A stretch of DNA of 64,000 nt from Megaleporinus macrocephalus. Its lineage: Eukaryota; Chordata; Actinopteri; Characiformes; Anostomidae. The DNA is taken from positions 7,746,589-7,810,588 of the forward strand of contig CM038725.1 of NCBI GenBank assembly GCA_021613375.1, written 5' to 3'. The first letter of the stretch is position 1. Every line of letters begins with the position of its first letter. Below are positions 58,116-64,000 of this stretch, piece by piece. A program made the position numbers and the translations under genes. Below the pieces are notes generated by a model. The model saw nothing but the letters and a program-made list of their open reading frames with translations. It was not told the DNA's origin and made no database searches.

Positions 58116-58667
58116 TTATATGAGATATATATTGTATTTGTTAACCACCTTAATCTTGAACCAGTTTCTAATCCACTGATTTGTACATGGGCTGCACGTC
58201 AGCAGCTATAAACCCTCAAGTCTAAACAGTTTATCTGATGTGGCACCGTCTTGCCCGGGCAACTAGAGCTGCGATTTGTTTTTCATTGACTGTGGCATCC
58301 ATATACATAAACTCTCACAGACAAGCATGAGGCTTGTTACTTATTATTCTGACCATAGGGCTTTTGGATATCATTCCATTGTAACAGTCACTTTAAGTAC
58401 CTTGGTTTAGGTGCATATGCACTAGAATGTATAGTAAGAGAGAGAATTGACTTATGGACACATGCATGCACAGTGTTAGCTCTGGGTTGTAACCTGTATG
58501 CTCTACTGAGTGAAGTGTGGGTACTCTCATGCCAATAAATGGTCTCCAGTAACCACATCGGTAGTCCTTTGTGTGTTTGTCTATGGAGGTCAGGGCCAGT
58601 AGCTATTCACCGTTTGCATCTCCCTCCATGGGAGCGCTCACCCACAGCCACCAGTAGCTACACCATC
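58116..58667. other. Noncoding stretch without recognised features
   Basis: Nothing recognisable; the frame at 58539-58727 has no domain. Confidence 0.4.
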
Positions 58668-59390
58668 ATAAGTTCAAGTTTCAAGATTCAAGTTTATTTG
58701 TCATTTGCACATCATTCCAGGTCATAACATGCATTGAAATGCTTGGTGTGAGGCTCAGATACAACTCTACAACAGGGCAGCCTTATATATGTAAAACAGT
58801 GCAAACATACAATAAATAGACAATATTAAAGTGAAAATAAGCTAGAAAATATACATATAGTTATAACTGAAATATATAAAGGACTATACAAAACATTTAC
58901 AAGATATATACATAAGATATACAGGAGGACATCTGTTAAAACTTTTGTATAGGCAGTTTATCTAAGAAGATATATCTATTTAAAGTGACTTAGTGATATT
59001 GTCCATAGCAGTGATATCAGAATAAAGAATAGTATAATATAATATAACAGTGATATCAGAATAAATAATAGTATAATATAATATAATATAGCAGTGATAT
59101 CAGAATAAATAATATAATTGTATAATATAATATAATATAGCAGCAATATCAGAATAAATAATATAATAATATAATAGTATAATATAATATAGCAATAGCT
59201 GAGTGAACGGTATTGGGGTCTCTCAGCCTCACAGTTTGTTCAGAAGCCTGACAGCGTGTGGGTAGAAGCTGTTCAGTAGCTGGTTGTTCTGGCCTGGATG
59301 CTGCGGAATCTCCTGCCTGATGGCAGTATAGTGAACAGGCCACGTGCTGGGTGACCACTGTCTAACCTGATCTTCTGGATAACTGGATAA
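58668..59390 (-). pseudogene. LINE 3' end with ORF2 C-terminal remnant
   Basis: On the minus strand about 59330-59286 reads LPSGRRFRSIQARTT, followed by a broken frame, then a 3' region that ends in TTCAAGTTTCAAGATTCAAG-type tail sequence (seen at 58675-58700 on the plus strand). This is a common teleost LINE C-terminus with a Leu-Asn-Ser-Phe-rich continuation; the family name is not certain. The 3' region has an internal tandem repeat (58990-59200). Confidence 0.7.
58990..59200. repeat. Tandem repeat of about 60 bp, four units
   Basis: Each unit has CAGTGATATCAGAATAAATA and an AATAT run of variable length. Confidence 0.85.
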
Positions 59391-59989
59391 CTGAAGTGCA
59401 ACCTCTTACTTGGACAGATGATTCAGATTCTGCTACATCACTGTCTGGTTTGAGCAAAGCAGAGTCTGTAGAACACTGACTTTATCTATTTATATAACAC
59501 ACGGCCTAAAGTAGAAGACCTTATACAGTATATATAATACTCCAATGCCACCACTGCTCTTACTGACGTTAGGTTTTTGGTGAAATTATGGCAATGAGCT
59601 CAGAGGAACAGGTGCAGGAAAGCCACCTCATGCACTGATCTTCTTATGCCACTCTACATCCTGTCTAGACACTCATCATTTCCTGTCTAGGAGAGAAAGG
59701 GTGGCATATTTTATTGAAATTGGAAGAAAAAAAAAGTGTAGCTTGCTTTGGATCAGAAAACAATGCCTTCTTTTAGCCCTGACTTGGCAACTCATGTCTA
59801 TGGAGAGGTGTCCCACTCAATAAACACATGGACACTGAGGCTGTGGCGTCCAGACGCACTCCATTCGTCACTGTGTGCTGAATGCCACTGCTGCTCCAGA
59901 CTGAAGCCACAGTCTCTAATACTCTTGAGCCACGTTTCCAAACAAGCTGCCACAGCGTCCATTAGTTAATGTAGGTCTAAAACGAATCC
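59391..59989. other. Noncoding stretch without recognised features
   Basis: Nothing recognisable; the frame at 59748-59969 has no domain. Confidence 0.4.
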
Positions 59990-60075
59990 AGACAATATAG
60001 ATGAGTAGAGTTGCGTTGGGGGTTCTGGGGATGTTTGGTGGTAAAGCATGACTGTTTTGGTGTACAGATGCATGT
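59990..60075 (+). mobile_element. LINE 3' fragment at the border of the 37-bp array
   Basis: GAGTAGAGTTGCGTTGGGGG to GACTGTTTTGGTGTACAGAT is the reverse complement of 55438-55525 inside the LINE 3' arm. It leads into the minisatellite without a gap. Confidence 0.75.
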
Positions 60076-61655
60076 GAACAGGTAGGTAAAGGTAGTGTTA
60101 CAGTTTACCTGTACACAGGTAGGTGAAGGTAGTGTTACAGTTTACCTGTACACAGGTAGGTGAAGGTAGTGTTACAGTTTACCTGTACACAGGTAGGTGA
60201 ATGTAGTGTTACAGTTTACCTGTACACAGGTAGGTGAAGGTAGTGTTACAGTTTACCTGTACACAGGTAGGTGAAGGTAGTGTTACAGTTTACCTGTACA
60301 CAGGTAGGTGAAGGTAGTGTTACTGTTTACCTGTACACAGGTAGGTGAAGGAAGTGTTACTGTTTACCTGTACACAGGTAGGTGAATGTAGTGTTACAGT
60401 TTACCTGTACACAGGTAGGTGAAGCTAGTGTTACAGTTTACCTGTACACAGGTAGGTGAAGGTAGTGTTACAGTTTACCTGTATACAGGTAGGTGAAGGT
60501 AGTGTTACAGTTTACATGTACACAGGTAGGTGAAGGTAGTGTTACAGTTTACCTGTACACAGGTAGGTGAAGGTAGTGTTACAGTTTACCTGTATACAGG
60601 TAGGTGAAGGTAGTGTTACAGTTTACCTGTATACAGGTAGGTGAAGGTAGTGTTACAGTTTACCTGTACACAGGTAGGTGAAGGTAGTGTTACAGTTTAC
60701 CTGTATACAGGTAGGTGAAGGTAGTGTTACAGTTTACCTGTACACAGGTAGGTGAAGGTAGTGTTACAGTTTACCTGTACACAGGTAGGTGAAGCTAGTG
60801 TTACAGTTTATCTGTACACAGGTAGGTGAAGGTAGTGTTACAGTTGACCTGTACACAGGTAGGTGAAGGTAGTGTTACAGTTTACCTGTACACAGGTAAG
60901 TGAAGGTAGTGTTACAGTTTACCTGTACACAGGTAGGTGAAGGTAGTGTTACTGTTTACCTGTACACAGGTAGGTGAAGGTAGTGTTACTGTTTACCTGT
61001 ACACAGGTAGGTGAAGCTAGTGTTACAGTTTACCTGTACACAGGTAGGTGAAGGTAGTGTTACAGTTTACCTGTATACAGGTAGGTGAAGGTAGTGTTAC
61101 AGTTTACCTGTACACAGGTAGGTGAAGGTAGTGTTACAGTTTACCTGTACACAGGCGGGTGAAGGTAGTGTTACAGTTTACCTGTACACAGGTAGGTGAA
61201 TGTAGTGTTACAGTTTATCTGTACACAGGTAGGTGAAGGTAGTGTTACAGTTTACCTGTACACAGGTAGGTGAACGTAGTGTTATAGTTTACCTGTACAC
61301 AGGTAGGTGAATGTAGTGTTACAGTTTATCTGTACACAGGTAGGTGAAGGTAATGTTACAGTTTACCTGTACACAGGTAGGTGAAGGTAGTGTTAGAGTT
61401 TACTTGTACACAGGTAGGTGAAGGTAGTGTTACAGTCTACCTGTACACAGGTAGGTGAAGGTAGTGTTACAGTTAATCTCTACACAGGTAGGTGAAGGTA
61501 GTGTTACTGTTTACCTGTACACAGGTAGGTGAAGTTAGTGTTACAGTTTACCTGTACACAGGTAGGTGAATGTAGTGTTACAGTTTACCTGTACACAGGT
61601 AGGTGAAGGTAGTGTCACAGTTTACCTGTACACAGGTAGGTGAAGGTAGTGTTGT
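60076..61655. repeat. 37-bp minisatellite, large array, about 43 units
   Basis: Same unit as 21162-21800: TGTTACAGTTTACCTGTACA then CAGGTAGGTGAAGGTAG. Each unit holds the hairpin-forming ACCTGTACACAGGT (6-bp arms, 2-base loop). Variation is low (TACACA/TATACA, GAAGG/GAATG, ACAG/ACTG). Confidence 0.97.
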
Positions 61656-61804
61656 GAGTGTTAGCCAATGACTCTTATTGGAATAGTAAGGTGGTTACAC
61701 AGGTGGGGAATTAAACCCCACTTTCAAGCGTGGTGGGCAGCAGTGTAAAAAATAGACATTTTGTGTGACTGATTATTACATCACACAGTGAGGAGGCAAA
61801 AACT
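61656..61804. other. Short noncoding spacer
   Basis: Nothing recognisable. Confidence 0.4.
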
Positions 61805-62455
61805 CCCTGAGAAGCACTTTTGAATTCTTTGAAAAACAGTTTATTTGGAAGTCATACCAGTAGAGTTGACTGAACACAGCTGGGACTGTGTTTGTTGGTC
61901 AGATGACACAAAAATTTCAATTATTAATAATAACAACACTCAGAAGGCGTCTGCCATAAAAAGATGGATGACTACACTGAAAAAGTACCTGATGTTTACG
62001 GCTAAGTATGGTTTTCCTCCAAGGACCCTGAGAACCTTGTTATGTTCCTGAAATACCCCAACATTTCAAACCAAAATCATTATTGAATCTTCTAGCAGGA
62101 CAATGATCCAAAACACATCTCCAAATCAACACACAAATGGTTTACTAAACACAAAATCAAGCTTCTGCCATCTGAACCCTAGCAAACCTGTGGGGTGAGC
62201 TACAAGAGAGGTTGTGCAAGAGTGGACCACCCTCGACCATCTGCTGGGATTCAGTAAAGTGCTCTGTGTTCTCCAACCTTATATGATACTAGAGAAGAAG
62301 GCTAGTTGCTGTTTTACTGGTTTTCTTGATGAGGAGGAAACTTTTTCAAATCTCAGAATAAATGAATTTCAATAATTGCTTGGAATTTTCAACATTTTTT
62401 CAGTGTTAAATGAAGCATATATACCAAAATGTGAGTTTCTTATAACCCTTTTCAC
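61805..62455 (+). pseudogene. Tc1-like transposase remnant (lineage 4)
   Basis: At about 62102 the plus strand reads NDPKHISKS and KWFTKHKIKLLP, the region of the second catalytic aspartate in many fish Tc1 transposases. The following SPDLNP-like segment is deleted, and AACCTGTGGGGTGAGCTA (NLWGEL) follows after a frame break. Upstream, GATGACACAAAAATTTCAAT corresponds to the first aspartate region. Multiple stops; inactive. Confidence 0.8.
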
Positions 62456-62519
62456 TCATCTTCACCAGAGAAAGCAATAATTATAGAGGGAATTGTATCT
62501 ATTATGAACAGGGACTGAC

Positions 62520-62735
62520 CCTGGATCAGCACCCAAAGAATATAGTGAGTCTTCTCTTCTCCAGACCGTTTTGAACAGCTTGGTTTCTCCCACCATCCAC
62601 AGGAAGCCGCACCGCCTGAGAGCACGTCCAAATTGATTTGGCTCCGGCAGTCGGGGAGCAGACTTCTGACCCCGCGTCCTTAGGGGGATAGCCGTAACCG
62701 CTCCGCCATTTGGTGCGGGCTTATTTTTAATGCCA
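62520..62735 (-). mobile_element. tRNA-derived SINE-like fragment (candidate)
   Basis: On the minus strand, TGGCGGAGCGG fits a pol III box A and GGGTCAGAAGTCT, about 40 bases later, is a weak box B. The rest is GC-rich without further support. It could instead be a decayed tRNA pseudogene or another repeat. Confidence 0.4.
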
Positions 62736-63479
62736 CTATCTGAGGACTCGCAGGGAAATATGTAACCTCTGGGCTAGCTCGGTGTCTCCGTACCCTGGGA
62801 GAGTAGTCAGGGGTCGCTTGCAAACCATTGCCTCTTTTTGAAACGACTCCTTGAAGTGAACAATGGGAGGAGTCGGTTCCCTACCTCAATAGCAGTCCTC
62901 TGAAAGTGTGTCCTTTGAAAGGTTTTGGTAAGAACAAAGCATCTTCTCTTGCCAGCTATGGTGATGCCAGTTCTCAGAGATGCCCAGGTTTTATAAGACT
63001 TAGCAGTTTATCCTGAAGATCAAAGTAATGCTAATGGCGTGTTACTGAACCACTAACATTTGAGTACCTGTGAAGTGCTTTCATCCACCATCAACCCCAA
63101 AGCCACAGAGGAAGCAGAGCTTGAAAGTGAAGCTACTTTGGAATACGAGATTACTGTCAGCACTATGTACAAAGCCAAAGAATGCACACGTCATTCAAAA
63201 TTGCTGAAGACTTTGGGAAATGGGCTGCACTTCAACCCCATAATTGATTTAATTATATTTATCTAACACGGTGCCAAAATTAGCTCACTTATGATAGCAA
63301 AACTGAGAGCTGGGTGAAACTAATATAGAGAAACAGGCCTGCAAGCCTTTAAGGCACGTGACCTGAATGTTTTTTGTACAGCCTAAGTACAACTCTAAGT
63401 GACCCCCTATATCCACACTTTATGCGCAAATTTAAGACTAATGATTGGTAGGCTTGTGCTGACTTAGGCCCCGCCCACA
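62736..63479. other. Noncoding stretch, possible LINE 5' flank
   Basis: A 68-codon frame at 63060-63266 has no known domain. The stretch precedes an L1-like fragment and may be part of the same decayed element. Confidence 0.35.
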
Positions 63480-63790
63480 CAGACAGATTTTTAAAAAGTT
63501 TGGTCTGCTGTGAGAACAAGCTCTGTGTCCGCCTGCTAGGAGACATATCATCAACCAATATGATCAAAGAATATAATAGAATACTTCTAGAATACTTAAC
63601 CATCGCCAAGAAAACCATACTCATGAATTGGAAAGCAAAACAAAACATCACCATTATTTACTGGAAAAACCTGTTTCAGACACCACCAATATCAAAACTA
63701 CTGACTCAGATCCAGCCAGGACACTCCTGCCCAAAGCCTTACAGAACCCTACAGTACCCCCCCTTAATCACTAGTCACAAGACCTGATTC
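63480..63790 (+). pseudogene. L1/Tx1-like LINE ORF2 C-terminal remnant
   Basis: The plus strand stays open from 63500 to 63787 and reads LTIAKKTILMNWKAK and IIYWKNLFQTPP. This matches the end of L1- and Tx1-type ORF2 proteins, where a leucine/alanine-rich helix is followed by Lys-x-Ile-x-x-x-x-Trp-Lys and a second Trp. Reverse transcriptase and endonuclease domains are missing. Confidence 0.65.
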
Positions 63791-63814
63791 CCCCAGAGCC
63801 ATCCCACAAACTAG

Positions 63815-64000
<186 letters not shown>

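Noticed and set aside
62640..62725. Intact tRNA gene
   Set aside because: Box A-like and weak box B-like motifs exist, but no cloverleaf with paired acceptor ends could be drawn by eye; listed only as SINE-like.

Overview
The window looks like repeat-dense noncoding DNA from a teleost fish. The evidence is a mixed load of Tc1/mariner remnants and MITEs, hAT-type nonautonomous elements, several non-LTR retrotransposon 3' ends with AAATG-, ATAAG- and CTTGAA-type tails, SINE-like fragments and long TA/CA microsatellites. The abundance of Tc1 elements would suit an otophysan (characin, catfish or knifefish relative), but that is inference. I found no host protein-coding gene, no tRNA or rRNA gene, no CRISPR array and no bacterial-style operon. 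The only long open frames lie in tandem repeats or decayed transposons.

Layout. 0-9 kb: a MITE, a LINE 3' end that runs into a 20-bp minisatellite, a perfect palindrome, a second MITE family, a decayed Tc1 transposase and a GC-rich element. 9-16.3 kb: two more MITEs and a ~4 kb degenerate tandem array, into which a composite MITE has inserted. 16.3-25 kb: mostly single-copy DNA with a complete hAT-like element (8-bp target duplication), a 37-bp minisatellite and a 2 kb degenerate tandem array. 25-37 kb: a second composite MITE, a LINE 3' end tandemly duplicated with one copy carrying a datable insertion, and a cluster of decayed Tc1 pieces and inverted local repeats. 37-52 kb: the most striking part, with a 4.5 kb 46-bp minisatellite, a second hAT-like element, a 33-bp minisatellite grown from the end of a dispersed repeat, and a 3.1 kb 31-bp minisatellite. 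52-64 kb: a Tc1 element split by an LTR-like insertion, a 43-bp minisatellite, a head-to-head LINE pair inserted in a MITE, a second and larger 37-bp array, two more LINE remnants, a SINE-like fragment and terminal TA repeats.

Two themes stand out. First, several minisatellites start at or inside a transposon-derived sequence, so transposon ends seem to have seeded them. Second, the two largest arrays each contain a recent block duplication (1,640-bp and 1,087-bp periods), and the commonest differences between units are CpG to TpG/CpA changes. Between the repeats lie several stretches of apparently single-copy, moderately GC-rich sequence that could be conserved noncoding elements; only a cross-species alignment can show this. 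I did not find an obviously new biological system.
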